From assembly GCA_913060475.1 (NCBI GenBank), contig CAJXSD010000011.1, positions 31,832 through 95,831 on the forward strand: a stretch of 64,000 nt of DNA, written 5' to 3'. Position 1 is the first letter of the stretch. Each line of letters begins with the position of its first letter. Below, one piece after another: positions 8,970-17,799 of the stretch. Made by a program: the position numbers and the translations under genes. Origin of the DNA: an uncultured Paracoccaceae bacterium (GTDB lineage Bacteria; Pseudomonadota; Alphaproteobacteria; Rhodobacterales; Rhodobacteraceae). The notes below the pieces were generated by a model, which made no database searches, was not told the origin of the DNA, and saw nothing but the letters and a program-made list of their open reading frames with translations.

Positions 8970-10076
8970 CTAGATGGCCATATCGTCGCGATGAATCAGC
9001 GCAGAGCGCCCCGCGTAGCCCAATATTTTTTCAATCTGCGATGAATTGCACCCCATCAGGGCCTTGGCCTCTTGCGCGGCATATGCGGCCAAACCTTGCC
9101 CAACCTCTCGGCCGGACTGATCCATAATGGTCACCATATCACCGCGGCGAAATTGCCCCGACACCCCCACCACACCGGCGGGCAGCAAACTTTTGCCACG
9201 GTTCAACGCCTGCGCCGCACCGACATCAACGGTGATGGTTCCCATGGGTTTCATCGATGAAATCCAGCGTTTGCGCGCATCATGGGGGTTGCCCATCGCC
9301 ATAAACCACGTGCAATTTGCCCCCTGCTGCAAGGCCCGCAAAGGCGACAAAGCCGATCCTTCGGTTATGGCCATGGAACAGCCCGCCGCAACAGATGTTT
9401 TTGCAGCCATCAGTTTGGTTTTCATGCCCCCTTTGGACAGACCGGAAATGCCGTCTCCGGCCATCGCTTCAATCTCGGGGGTGATATCATGGATCACATC
9501 AAACCGCTTGGCCGTTGGGTCAGTTTGTGGATTTGCAGAATAAAACCCGTCAACATCGGACAGTAACACCAACTGATCCGCCCCGACGGTCGCTGCCACT
9601 TGTGCCGCCAAACGGTCGTTATCCCCATAGCGAATTTCATCTGTCGCAACAGTATCATTTTCATTCACAATCGGAACGGCGCCCAGCGAAATCAATGTCT
9701 CCATCGTCGATCGCATATTCAGATACCGGCGGCGATCTGCGCTGTCCTCTAGGGTGACCAGGACCTGCGCGGTCGTAATTCCATGGGGGGCCAATACCTG
9801 TTCATAGGCACGGGCCAATTGAATTTGCCCCACAGCGGCGGCGGCCTGACTGTGTTCCAAACCCAAGGGGCCCTCGGCCAACCCTAAAACGCGGCGACCT
9901 AGGGCAATTGACCCGGACGAGACCAGAACCACATCTGTTCCACGCGTCTTAATATCCGCAACATCCTGCGCCAAAGACGACAGCCAATCATACCGCAGTT
10001 CGCCCTGTGCCCGATCCACCAATAAGGCAGATCCGATCTTGACGACCAGACGACGCGCCTGTGTTAGGGCTGCCAT
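8970..10076 (-). CDS. proB: glutamate 5-kinase with PUA domain
   Basis: ProB phosphorylates glutamate, the committed and proline-inhibited step of proline synthesis. The 368-residue protein has the amino-acid kinase domain first ([11 protein letters not shown] at the start, [38 protein letters not shown]). The C-terminal ~80-residue PUA domain begins around [13 protein letters not shown]. The PUA domain is present in the long bacterial form. Its start lies inside the end of obgE (13-base overlap), and proA follows after 9 bases, so the three genes form one transcription unit. Confidence 0.97.
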   Translation of the reverse strand: MAALTQARRLVVKIGSALLVDRAQGELRYDWLSSLAQDVADIKTRGTDVVLVSSGSIALGRRVLGLAEGPLGLEHSQAAAAVGQIQLARAYEQVLAPHGITTAQVLVTLEDSADRRRYLNMRSTMETLISLGAVPIVNENDTVATDEIRYGDNDRLAAQVAATVGADQLVLLSDVDGFYSANPQTDPTAKRFDVIHDITPEIEAMAGDGISGLSKGGMKTKLMAAKTSVAAGCSMAITEGSALSPLRALQQGANCTWFMAMGNPHDARKRWISSMKPMGTITVDVGAAQALNRGKSLLPAGVVGVSGQFRRGDMVTIMDQSGREVGQGLAAYAAQEAKALMGCNSSQIEKILGYAGRSALIHRDDMAI

Positions 10077-11104
10077 GATCCGACATCCTCTTGGTCATCT
10101 TGACGATGGCGTAGACGGTTTTCATCAATATGATCACGCAAACTGCGCAAAATGTCTTGGATCCCTTCCCCGCTAACACCGGACATCATCCAAACATCCC
10201 CGCCCGAAACGCGTGCCAGTTCATCGCGCAAAAACATGCGCTCCTCTGCATCCAGCGCATCAATTTTGTTCAAAACCGTCAAGCGTGGTTTTTCCGCCAA
10301 CCCCGCCCCATAGGCTTCAATCTCGGATACAATTGTTTGGTAATCTTCTAATAATTCGTTGGACGACCCATCCACCAAATGCAACAGCACCGCACACCGT
10401 TCAATATGCCCCAGGAACAGATCCCCCAAACCACGTCCCTCTGACGCGCCCTCGATCAAACCTGGAATATCAGCAACCACAAACTCGACACCATCAACAC
10501 CAACAACCCCAAGATTTGGATGTAGGGTGGTAAAGGGATAGTCCGCAATTTTAGGCCGCGCATTGGATGTGGCCGCCAAAAACGTCGATTTTCCGGCATT
10601 GGGCATCCCCAACAACCCAACGTCCGCAATTAACTTAAGCCGCAACCAAATTGTACGCTCGATCCCCTCCAGACCAGGATTGGCCCGCCGTGGCGCCTGG
10701 TTCGTTGATGATTTGAAATGCAAATTCCCAAATCCACCATTTCCCCCCTTGGCCAATAACACGCGATCACCGACCTCAGCGAGGTCGGCAATCACTGTTT
10801 CTTGATCCTCGTCAATAATCTCGGTTCCAGCAGGAACACGCAGCACAATATCAGCCCCATTTGCACCAGAGCGCTGCTGCCCCATACCTGGTCTGCCATT
10901 GTCAGCAAAAAAGTGTTGCTGGTAGCGAAAATCAATTAACGTGTTTAATCCGTCAACGGCTTCGGCCCAGACAGACCCACCATGACCACCATCACCACCA
11001 TCGGGTCCACCAAACTCGATGAACTTTTCACGGCGAAAACTGACCGAACCAGACCCACCCGAACCCGAGCGTATATAAACTTTGGCAAGATCAAGAAATT
11101 TCAT
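10064..11104 (-). CDS. obgE: Obg-family GTPase ObgE/CgtA
   Basis: A 50S-associated GTPase involved in ribosome maturation and stress control. The 346 residues divide into the glycine-rich Obg fold ([20 protein letters not shown] to about residue 158) and a G domain. The G domain carries the P-loop GMPNAGKST, switch [11 protein letters not shown], the specificity motif NKID and the SGVSGEG loop. The C-terminal tail is short, as usual in alphaproteobacteria. In the family it normally follows rplU-rpmA; here a four-gene GNAT/LysE operon and a repeat-bearing gap separate it from them. proB overlaps its 3' end. Confidence 0.97.
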   Translation of the reverse strand: MKFLDLAKVYIRSGSGGSGSVSFRREKFIEFGGPDGGDGGHGGSVWAEAVDGLNTLIDFRYQQHFFADNGRPGMGQQRSGANGADIVLRVPAGTEIIDEDQETVIADLAEVGDRVLLAKGGNGGFGNLHFKSSTNQAPRRANPGLEGIERTIWLRLKLIADVGLLGMPNAGKSTFLAATSNARPKIADYPFTTLHPNLGVVGVDGVEFVVADIPGLIEGASEGRGLGDLFLGHIERCAVLLHLVDGSSNELLEDYQTIVSEIEAYGAGLAEKPRLTVLNKIDALDAEERMFLRDELARVSGGDVWMMSGVSGEGIQDILRSLRDHIDENRLRHRQDDQEDVGSWQP

Positions 11105-11185
11105 AAGTTCATCCTAGCGTAACAACGTAAGTAGCGCATATTCCAAAATCATCGCAGGCTCAAGTGGTCCATTGTATCTAACCCG

Positions 11186-11296
11186 CTGGGGGACTATCTG
11201 TCCCCCAGACCCCCTGAGAGTATTTTTACAAAAATGAAAGATCGCATTTTTTGTCTAGAAATATCCTGCGGGGGTTTGGGGGTGCAAAACCCCCAA
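11186..11296. repeat. two head-to-head copies of a hairpin plus TATTTTTA-type dispersed element
   Basis: The 311-base gap between obgE and the GNAT operon holds two inverted units. Unit one, on the + strand, is a 9-bp perfect hairpin (CTGGGGGAC 11186-11194, GTCCCCCAG 11200-11208) followed by GAGAGTATTTTTACAAAAAT. Unit two, on the - strand, is a 7-bp hairpin (TTGGGGG 11276-11282, CCCCCAA 11290-11296) followed by AGGATATTTCTAGACAAAA. Unit two is nearly identical to a third copy at 28397-28420. From memory, similar hairpin plus GAGTATTTTT modules recur between genes in roseobacter genomes. Here they may also end transcription of the GNAT operon. No gene is seen in the gap. Confidence 0.65.
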
Positions 11297-11415
11297 GACG
11301 TTTTTCACTACCAAGCAGCTTTGGGATAAATTGATGGATAAATCACTGTTCTATTCGAGAAACTAGAGCAAAACAGCCAATTCCAAATTTAATGCCGAAC
11401 AAAGGGCTTATTGGG

Positions 11416-12441
11416 CTAGTGGCGCTGCAATCGCATTGTTGTGTCTCGCGTTTCAAATCCGCGCGCTTTGCCAGTGGCGCGTCCATGTGCTGACACTTTG
11501 AACCCGCATTTATCCAAAACACGGCCCGATCCAGGATTATCATCGAAGAAGTCAGCGCAGATTGAGGGGCAGTCGTAGCGATCAAAAATAAATTTAATCA
11601 CCGCCGTTACAGCCTGGGTGGCGTATCCGCGGCCCCAATGGTCAGGATGCACGGCGTAGCCCAGGCTCATATCGTCTTGACGACCCGCGGTTGGGGAATT
11701 AAACCCTATTGCGCCAATCGTTTGGTCTGTGTCCTTTAAGCGCATCAAGAAATTTCCGTTCCATGCGCCACGCCAGCGAAAATCACGGGCGCGATCTGTG
11801 ACTTCTGACAACTCCAGCGGATGGGACCATGTTCCCAGGTTCCATGCGACCGCTTTGTCTTTCAAGATCTCATAGTGTTCGTTGACCGTTGCAAGCGTTG
11901 AAATTTCAAGGCGTAAATCGGCGGTTTCCAATATTGGGGGATGCAGGAAATGCCATTGCTCAGGTGTTAAGACCATAGGCTGCGCCGGTACGCTTTGGCC
12001 CTGCGCCAAACTGGTGCGCTGGGTTGTGGGACCAAGTGGTGAAAAACCAAGGCGCGTCAGGATGGCCCGTGATTTTTCATTGCCTAGAAAATACGACGAA
12101 TAGACCACATGTGCGCGTGGGTTTTTGAAATGATCCGACAAAATCGCGCCTGCCGCCTCTGGCACAATTCCCTTGCCCCAAAACGACTGCCCCAGCCAGT
12201 ATCCAAATTCACCATCCAGCCCGATACAGCCTGCAACCGCGCCGTGATATTCGATAATCCAAAGGGGTTTTTCCCCCGCATAGATCAGAAATTCGTCAAA
12301 ATCCGCTGACGCATAGGGATATTTGACCCGGCTGAGCCATTTTGACACCTCATAATCGTTGATGAGGGCGACCAAATCGTCGCGATCGGATGGTGCGACA
12401 GGTCGCAGACGCAACCGATCGGTTTCAATAATATCTAACAT
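11416..12441 (-). CDS. protein with two GNAT acetyltransferase domains (RimJ/RimL type)
   Basis: The 341-residue protein is two GNAT domains in tandem. Domain one (residues ~3-140) starts with ETDRLRLRPVAPSDRDDLVAL and has the acetyl-CoA loop region FGYWLGQSFWGKGIVPEA. Domain two (~165-340) starts ETADLRLEIST and has LGYAVHPDHWGRGYATQAV. Both end with the GNAT helix pattern NEKSRAILTRLGF or NPGSGRVLDKCGF. The RimJ/RimL-like group acetylates N-termini of ribosomal proteins or small amines, but the substrate here cannot be read. ATG at 12441 fits the first domain; the frame open to 12558 adds unlike sequence. It is last of the four-gene GNAT/LysE operon, 23 bases after the previous stop. Confidence 0.85.
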   Translation of the reverse strand: MLDIIETDRLRLRPVAPSDRDDLVALINDYEVSKWLSRVKYPYASADFDEFLIYAGEKPLWIIEYHGAVAGCIGLDGEFGYWLGQSFWGKGIVPEAAGAILSDHFKNPRAHVVYSSYFLGNEKSRAILTRLGFSPLGPTTQRTSLAQGQSVPAQPMVLTPEQWHFLHPPILETADLRLEISTLATVNEHYEILKDKAVAWNLGTWSHPLELSEVTDRARDFRWRGAWNGNFLMRLKDTDQTIGAIGFNSPTAGRQDDMSLGYAVHPDHWGRGYATQAVTAVIKFIFDRYDCPSICADFFDDNPGSGRVLDKCGFKVSAHGRATGKARGFETRDTTMRLQRH

Positions 12442-12464
12442 GTCCCTTACCGTTCGTTTTGTCG

Positions 12465-13004
12465 TTAATGCATTTTTCGTAAATATGTCCAAGTTGCCAC
12501 TTTGGCGTTGCGGGCGACGCTGAATGCCTCGACATCGCCGAGGTATTCGAACCCGCAATTTGTCAGCACACGTGCCGATGCCGGATTGTCTTGGAAGACG
12601 GCGGCAACAATTGTGGCGTTGCGCATTGGGTTTTGCGCGACAATGGCTTTGGCCACCTCAGAGGCGACGCCTTGGTTCCAAAATGTGGGGGCAACCCAAT
12701 AGCCCAATTCCGATTTATTTTGGCCCAAGCGCTCCAATGACACCAATCCGACAACCTCGGACCAGCCGTTGGGCGTGCCATCGATGACCCAGACGTCCTC
12801 TTCGCGGTTTGGGGTTAGGCAGCGATCGATAAAGGATTGTGTGGCACCCGGTGGTAATGGATGCGGAATGGAAATGGTCTGGCGCGCCACGCGAATGTCA
12901 CAGGTGTGAAATTCGATCAAACCTGCATCAGAGCGCTGCACAGGGCGCAAAACAAAGCGTTCTGTTTCAAACACCGGTTGCTGAACAAGTGTCTCTAGTT
13001 CCAT
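12465..13004 (-). CDS. GNAT-family N-acetyltransferase (RimJ/RimL type)
   Basis: The 179-residue protein has the single-domain RimL-like layout. It begins with FETERFVLRPVQRSDAGLI and has the acetyl-CoA binding region LGYWVAPTFWNQGVASEVAKA near residue 105. It ends with the NPASARVLTNCGFEYLG motif. Its start overlaps the LysE stop as TGATG (13002-13006), which both fixes the start and indicates translational coupling. Substrate unknown; it is closest to the other GNAT genes of this operon, suggesting local duplication. Confidence 0.85.
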   Translation of the reverse strand: MELETLVQQPVFETERFVLRPVQRSDAGLIEFHTCDIRVARQTISIPHPLPPGATQSFIDRCLTPNREEDVWVIDGTPNGWSEVVGLVSLERLGQNKSELGYWVAPTFWNQGVASEVAKAIVAQNPMRNATIVAAVFQDNPASARVLTNCGFEYLGDVEAFSVARNAKVATWTYLRKMH

Positions 13005-13606
13005 CACATCTCTCCTGTCACGGTGGCAAAGGCCACGAACCCAACGGTTAAACCCGCCAGGGTCCACATTAGGTAACGTTCAAATGGGGTTCCCATTATA
13101 GTTTTTGCAATTCGATCCCCGAAAAAAGTCCAGATCGGGTGGCAAACCAACTGAATACCGAAAAGGGTTAACGAAATCTGAAGCGTGGCCGTAAATGTTG
13201 GGGCCTGAGGTGCAACATAGGCGGTAAAGGCCGTGACGATCATGGCCCATGCTTTGGGATTAAGGGGGTGCACCCATAATCCCGCCAGAAATCCGGGTGC
13301 CTGTTGGGAATCGCCGTCGGTTTTCAGTCGCATATTCGCGACGCGCCAAGCCAGCCAAACGATATAGGCGGCGCAGATGTATTTCAGCGCGAAAAACAGC
13401 CAAGGCAACTTTGCGGCGTAATTCAACAGGCCAAAGCCAATTGGCCAGATAATGATTTGTTTGCCCAACACAACGCCAAACATAAACGGCAAAGCGCGCC
13501 GAAATCCGAAACGGGCCCCTGTGGCCAGCATGGCCATATTTGCAGGACCCGGTGTTGCCACCTGTGACAGGGCAAACCCGACGAATGGAAAAAATGCGAT
13601 TGTCAT
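13004..13606 (-). CDS. LysE/RhtB-family exporter
   Basis: The ~200-residue membrane protein has the LysE/RhtB hallmarks: about six hydrophobic segments, the N-terminal signature SQVATPGPANMAMLATGARFG, then the segment AAYIVWLAWR and the HPLNPKAWAM motif near residue 120. Family members export amino acids or their derivatives using the proton gradient. Its ATG overlaps the upstream GNAT stop as ATGA (13603-13606) and its stop overlaps the next GNAT start, so export and acetylation are made together. This suggests the operon handles an acetylated or acetylatable amino compound, but no substrate can be named. Confidence 0.88.
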   Translation of the reverse strand: MTIAFFPFVGFALSQVATPGPANMAMLATGARFGFRRALPFMFGVVLGKQIIIWPIGFGLLNYAAKLPWLFFALKYICAAYIVWLAWRVANMRLKTDGDSQQAPGFLAGLWVHPLNPKAWAMIVTAFTAYVAPQAPTFTATLQISLTLFGIQLVCHPIWTFFGDRIAKTIMGTPFERYLMWTLAGLTVGFVAFATVTGEM

Positions 13607-14109
13607 GATCTGCCCCCCCACTGTTCTGCGGTTTGGCGGACCCAAACATGGGGTCGCGTTTCATTGCGTGCACGCGAAAATTGCGCCCCCCGATGGGTTT
13701 CGCGAAACCCGCATTTTTGTAAAACCCGTTCGGATGCAGCATTGTCCGCATAATATCCTGACAGCACCTCGGCCCGTTTTTGCACATGAAACACGAAATC
13801 ACAGACGGCTGTGACCGCCTCGGTCGCGTATCCGTTTCCATGGGCCTCGGGCGCAAACCAGTACACCAATTGGGGTTTGTTATTTACGGCACCGATCAAT
13901 GTATCCCCCAGCGCAACGGCCATAAAATTTGGCCAAACGCGCGGGCTGTCGGGATCAAATATTTTCAAATCCGGCGCCGAAAATGGATGCGGGACCGAGG
14001 ACAACCATTTGCTGACCGCATACTGCCCCAAAATTTCAACCACCCGCGGTGCATCCGTGGGCACAAAGGGGCGCAAAATTAAGCGATTTGTTTTAATAAC
14101 CTCACACAT
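13603..14109 (-). CDS. GNAT-family N-acetyltransferase (RimJ/RimL type)
   Basis: The first gene of the GNAT/LysE operon encodes 168 residues with the same layout as its neighbours: KTNRLILRPFVPTDAPRVVEIL at the start, LVYWFAPEAHGNGYATEAV for the acetyl-CoA site, and NAASERVLQKCGFRETH near the end. The phrase YAVSKWLSSVPHPF closely matches domain one of the tandem GNAT (YEVSKWLSRVKYPY), supporting duplication inside this operon. It lies just downstream of the rpmA terminator, so it probably uses its own promoter in the 14110-14196 gap, although read-through from rpmA is possible. Confidence 0.85.
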   Translation of the reverse strand: MCEVIKTNRLILRPFVPTDAPRVVEILGQYAVSKWLSSVPHPFSAPDLKIFDPDSPRVWPNFMAVALGDTLIGAVNNKPQLVYWFAPEAHGNGYATEAVTAVCDFVFHVQKRAEVLSGYYADNAASERVLQKCGFRETHRGAQFSRARNETRPHVWVRQTAEQWGGRS

Positions 14110-14130
14110 TTCTGAGGATCCTATAGAACA

Positions 14131-14164
14131 AAATAAAAAGGGGCCCGGCGGTGTGCCGAGCCCC
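14131..14164 (-). terminator. Rho-independent terminator after rpmA
   Basis: GGGGCCCGGC (14140-14149) pairs with GCCGAGCCCC (14155-14164) with one mismatch and a 5-base loop. On the - strand the hairpin is followed by a T-rich run (complement of 14131-14139). It lies 33 bases beyond the rpmA stop and ahead of the GNAT operon. Confidence 0.8.
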
Positions 14165-14196
14165 TGATATGAAACCTGATATCTCTGGTTTTCGGC

Positions 14197-14466
14197 TTAT
14201 TCAGCAGCCTCCGCAGCTGGAAGAACTGAAATAAATGTACGGCCTTTAAAGCCTTTGTGGAATTTCACATTGCCCTCTGCTGTTGCAAAGATTGTGTGAT
14301 CTTTCCCTTGGCCTACGCCTTCACCTGGCCACCATTTGTTACCGCGCTGACGCACGATGATGTTGCCTGGGTTTACGGACTGACCGCCATAGATTTTAAC
14401 GCCTAAACGACGACCGGCCGAGTCGCGACCGTTACGGGATGAACCGCCTGCTTTTTTATGTGCCAT
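14197..14466 (-). CDS. rpmA: 50S ribosomal protein L27
   Basis: The 89-residue protein begins [20 protein letters not shown] and continues with [22 protein letters not shown], the conserved N-terminal arm and beta domain of L27, which reaches toward the peptidyl-transferase centre. It has the short alphaproteobacterial acidic C-terminus. It follows rplU by 15 bases, with a GGAGTAA ribosome-binding site in the gap. Confidence 0.98.
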   Translation of the reverse strand: MAHKKAGGSSRNGRDSAGRRLGVKIYGGQSVNPGNIIVRQRGNKWWPGEGVGQGKDHTIFATAEGNVKFHKGFKGRTFISVLPAAEAAE

Positions 14467-14481
14467 GGGTGGTTACTCCTC

Positions 14482-14859
14482 TTATTCTGCCGCTACTGCG
14501 ACTGAGCCTGCGCCGACTGCCGCTTTCACGCCAGTTTTGTCAGCACCTTTGGCCAGAACTTCTGTGATACGAACCAATGTCAATTTTTGACGGTGGCCCT
14601 TTGTCCGTTGTGAGCTGTGCTTACGACGGCGTTTCACAAAGTTGATTGTTTTTTCACCTTTGATCTGATCGATAACCTCGGCTTGCACCGCGGCACCTTC
14701 GACGCGGGGTGCGCCGATGACTGGTTTATCACCACCCACCATCAGAATTTCGTTGAATTGTACTGTTTCACCTGCGTCGGCAGCCAATTTTTCAACGCGC
14801 AAAATATCGCCCGCTTGAACTTTGTACTGCTTACCGCCAGTTTTTAGGACAGCAAACAT
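14482..14859 (-). CDS. rplU: 50S ribosomal protein L21
   Basis: The 125-residue protein starts MFAVLKTGGKQYKVQAGDIL, has the conserved INFVKRRRKHSSQRTKGHRQ RNA-binding loop, and carries an extra alanine/valine-rich tail of about 20 residues common in Rhodobacterales L21. It is the first gene of the rplU-rpmA unit. An AAGGAAAG ribosome-binding site precedes the start. Confidence 0.98.
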   Translation of the reverse strand: MFAVLKTGGKQYKVQAGDILRVEKLAADAGETVQFNEILMVGGDKPVIGAPRVEGAAVQAEVIDQIKGEKTINFVKRRRKHSSQRTKGHRQKLTLVRITEVLAKGADKTGVKAAVGAGSVAVAAE

Positions 14860-14956
14860 GTGTCTTTCCTTTTGTTACCGCGTCCTTAGGCCCCCAAACT
14901 TGGGCGTTTGTTGCATATGCAGCCGTCGAACAGCGCGCCCTAAGGCGTTGTCGATA

Positions 14957-14978
14957 GAAAAAGACGGGAAACCCCGCC
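14957..14978 (-). terminator. likely terminator after the DUF2059 gene
   Basis: On the - strand GGCGGG (complement of 14973-14978) pairs with CCCGTC (complement of 14963-14968) around a 4-base loop and is followed by TTTTTC. It lies about 50 bases after the DUF2059 stop. It also falls just after the proposed rplU promoter, so it could alternatively sit at the very start of the rplU leader. Confidence 0.5.
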
Positions 14979-14987
14979 TAAGCGCGC

Positions 14988-15016
14988 GGTATGCCCGTTT
15001 GCAGTGTGAAAGTCAA
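14988..15016 (-). promoter_or_regulatory. candidate sigma-70 promoter for rplU-rpmA
   Basis: On the - strand TTGACT (complement of 15011-15016) is followed after 17 bases by CATACC (complement of 14988-14993). The -35 is strong, the -10 weak. It would give a leader of about 120 bases before rplU. Confidence 0.4.
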
Positions 15017-15024
15017 CAGCAAAC

Positions 15025-15855
15025 CTATAACTCTTGTGCGGCCATGAAACCGGCAACCAGACGGCCCATTTTTTGGGATTGGGACACATCCATGATCCGG
15101 AACGCATCAAACAAGGCCAGGTTCAGCGCCTGTCCTGCGTCCGAGGATTGGAAATCGATATAGCCTTGCAATTCATCATCACTGACCGGTGAATAGGCCA
15201 TATAGGTAAAGGCCAACAACCATTCCTGCACCATTTCGGTCAATTCCCCCTGATCTTCGGCAATCAGGGCCAGAATTTCACCTTGGCTAAAATCGATCGC
15301 CCCGGCCTGCGCCAATTCGATCAGGAAACTGTATTGGCTTTCTTGGGCGGCTTGGATGTTGAATTCGACCATGTCCAACACCTCAATCGAACGCTTTAAC
15401 AGCGCGATCCTGGTGGGATCACTGTCGCGCGCCTCTGCGGCCATGGCCTTGGCCTGTTCTTCGACGGCATCGTCAGAAATGGCCACACGCGCCGTGGTTT
15501 CCAATTCGGCAAACATCGCCCCTTGGGCCGATGTGAAATAACCCAGTGCCGCGGCCATATGTTCAGGGTCCAGCGTTTCAAGCCCATCCATCAGCGTAGA
15601 TTGAATGCCCTCTAGTGCAAAAATCTGGGTGGCCTGCTGTGCAAACTGCGCGGCAGAGCGTGGGCCGACATAATTTTCGGCATAGACATCGATCTGTTCG
15701 ATCCCCTCTTGGTGAATGATCTCGGCGATCCCATCCAGCCGTAGCGCATCGTATAGTTCCTGAACATCAGCCGCATGCGCCGCCGGCGCTAAAACACCAG
15801 AAATCACAGCAGCAAATACAACCCTTGGCCCCGTGGCGAACATAGTGGCATTCAT
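15025..15855 (-). CDS. exported DUF2059-domain protein
   Basis: A 276-residue protein with a signal peptide (MNATMFATGPRVVFAAVISG to AAHAA, cleavage near residue 29). The mature part is helical and acidic; DUF2059-like segments appear as GIEQIDVYAENYVG and, near the C-terminus, DDELQGYIDFQSSDAGQALN. The domain occurs in periplasmic or outer-membrane-associated proteins of unknown role. An AAGGA site supports ATG at 15855. It follows the ABC exporter gene by 55 bases on the same strand, so the two are probably co-transcribed; a functional link is only inferred. Confidence 0.75.
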   Translation of the reverse strand: MNATMFATGPRVVFAAVISGVLAPAAHAADVQELYDALRLDGIAEIIHQEGIEQIDVYAENYVGPRSAAQFAQQATQIFALEGIQSTLMDGLETLDPEHMAAALGYFTSAQGAMFAELETTARVAISDDAVEEQAKAMAAEARDSDPTRIALLKRSIEVLDMVEFNIQAAQESQYSFLIELAQAGAIDFSQGEILALIAEDQGELTEMVQEWLLAFTYMAYSPVSDDELQGYIDFQSSDAGQALNLALFDAFRIMDVSQSQKMGRLVAGFMAAQEL

Positions 15856-15910
15856 ATCGCAATCCTTTTCCTTAAATATGGCATGCGGGTCAAAAATTCC
15901 AAGCCTGCTG

Positions 15911-17668
15911 TTACGCCCGATCACCCATTTGTGTTGAATACATCGCAGCATAGAGCCCCTGTTGCCCCATCAAATCGGCATGTTGGCCCTGCTCTACCAC
16001 TTGGCCCGCGTCCAACACATAGATCATATCCGCGTTTTCAATGCTCTTTAATTTATGGGTCACAATGATTTTGGTCGCCTGTGCTTCGTGATCGAAAAAC
16101 GCATCGTTGATCAATTTCTCGGTCACGGGGTCCAGCGCAGATGTGGCCTCGTCCAAAATCAGGATCTGAGCGGATTTCAAAAACGCACGCGCAATCGCGA
16201 TGCGTTGACGCTGGCCACCTGATAAACCCGATCCCTTGGGGCCCACGGGCTGATCCCCGCGCGTGGTCATCAGATCGAAAATCTGCGCCTTGCGCGCGGC
16301 GGCATGAATTTCATCGATACTGGCATCAGGGCGCGCATAGGCAATATTATCATAGATCGATTTGTTAAATATAACAATATCTTGTGAAACAATATTAATG
16401 TTTTCACGCAACCCGGCCAAGGCATAGTCATCAATCCCGATACCGTTATAGCGGATATCACCACCGCTGCGATCATAGAGCTTGGCCAGCAATGCCAAGA
16501 CGGTGGTTTTCCCTGACCCCGTCGCGCCCACGATGGCGGTGGTTTTACCAGCCTGAAACTGCATATCAACCGCGGTCAGCACCTGCGTTCCATTAGGATA
16601 GCTGAAATCCACGGCCTGTAACGCAATGTGCACGCCCTGACCACGATCCAACCACTGGCCCGTTGGGTTTTGATCCTCGGCCGCCAATGTCAAATACCCC
16701 CGGACACTGTCGATCAGAATCAGGTTCGACTGCAACCGGACAAAGAAATTTCCCAGATTTTTCGCCGGATCAAACAACATGACCAAACCCAATAAAAACG
16801 AAATGATCCCGGCCCCGTCCAGTGCATATTGATCGCTGAGCGCGAAATAGCCACCAACGCCGATGACCAGCAAATAAAAGGCCGCAGATGCAACATCGAT
16901 CAAGGGGGCCAAAATGGCGCTGGCTTTCTGCAGGTTCACCGTGAATTTGAACAGATCGTTGACCTCATTATTCAGGCGTTGTGTTTCGCTCTCTTCTTGG
17001 CGTGTCATTTTGATGGTGCGCATACCGGATGTCATTTCATCAATGCTGCCCATGTAATGACCAAACGCGTTTTCATAGGACCGCTGCAGCGATTTGATCC
17101 GTTGGGATGCGAAATTGATTGCAACCAAAATCATCGGAATAACCACAATCGCAAAGGCAAAGAGCTGGGGTGATTTATAGATCAAATATCCTGAAACAAC
17201 GATCACCGTCAGTGCGTCACGCACCGCGTTGACAGTAGATTGCCCCACAAAATCGCCCAAATCACGCGCCTGATTGGCCAAACGCAGCGACACATCCCCC
17301 GCCGTCGAGCGATCAAAAAATTCCTGCCGCACCGTTAGCAGGTGTTTGATCAAATCCAGACGCATCGCCTGCACCGCACGCCCTGCGATTTTGGCCGATT
17401 GTACGGGGATAAAATAACTGCCAAAGGCGCGCACCGCGAAAATGCCCGTGGTCACCGCGCAAATCCACACCAATTCCTGCAATTGCCCCTGTTCAAAAAT
17501 CACCCGCAACCCGCGTTCGGTCAGCGACAAAAATTGCTGATACACAAAGGCTTGGGACAAAATAACAACAAAGACCACAGACAAAGCTGCAACATGAGGT
17601 TTTAAGTACAGTTTCACGAACCAAGTGAGATTTGATTTGTCTTGCTTGGAAAAGGATCGATTTGCCAT
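15911..17668 (-). CDS. ABC exporter, fused transmembrane and ATPase domains
   Basis: A 585-residue half-transporter of the MsbA/lipid-and-drug exporter type. Six membrane segments occupy residues ~20-300. The nucleotide-binding domain follows, with Walker A VGATGSGKTTVLALL near residue 375, the signature LSGGQRQRIAIARAF, Walker B ILILDEATSALD and the switch histidine in IIVTHKL. It would work as a homodimer in the inner membrane; the cargo (lipid, peptide or drug) cannot be read. It starts 131 bases from the divergent trmFO gene, and the exported DUF2059 protein follows it. Confidence 0.9.
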   Translation of the reverse strand: MANRSFSKQDKSNLTWFVKLYLKPHVAALSVVFVVILSQAFVYQQFLSLTERGLRVIFEQGQLQELVWICAVTTGIFAVRAFGSYFIPVQSAKIAGRAVQAMRLDLIKHLLTVRQEFFDRSTAGDVSLRLANQARDLGDFVGQSTVNAVRDALTVIVVSGYLIYKSPQLFAFAIVVIPMILVAINFASQRIKSLQRSYENAFGHYMGSIDEMTSGMRTIKMTRQEESETQRLNNEVNDLFKFTVNLQKASAILAPLIDVASAAFYLLVIGVGGYFALSDQYALDGAGIISFLLGLVMLFDPAKNLGNFFVRLQSNLILIDSVRGYLTLAAEDQNPTGQWLDRGQGVHIALQAVDFSYPNGTQVLTAVDMQFQAGKTTAIVGATGSGKTTVLALLAKLYDRSGGDIRYNGIGIDDYALAGLRENINIVSQDIVIFNKSIYDNIAYARPDASIDEIHAAARKAQIFDLMTTRGDQPVGPKGSGLSGGQRQRIAIARAFLKSAQILILDEATSALDPVTEKLINDAFFDHEAQATKIIVTHKLKSIENADMIYVLDAGQVVEQGQHADLMGQQGLYAAMYSTQMGDRA

Positions 17669-17799
17669 TGTGCGGCCTATGTAGATTTACGTGCCTTTCG
17701 GCTATCGGATTTCTAACCAAAAGGCAATGATCCCCCCACCCACCGCGCGCGCATGCAATCAGGGCTTTCATTTTTGTGAAAATATATTAGATGGGCGTC

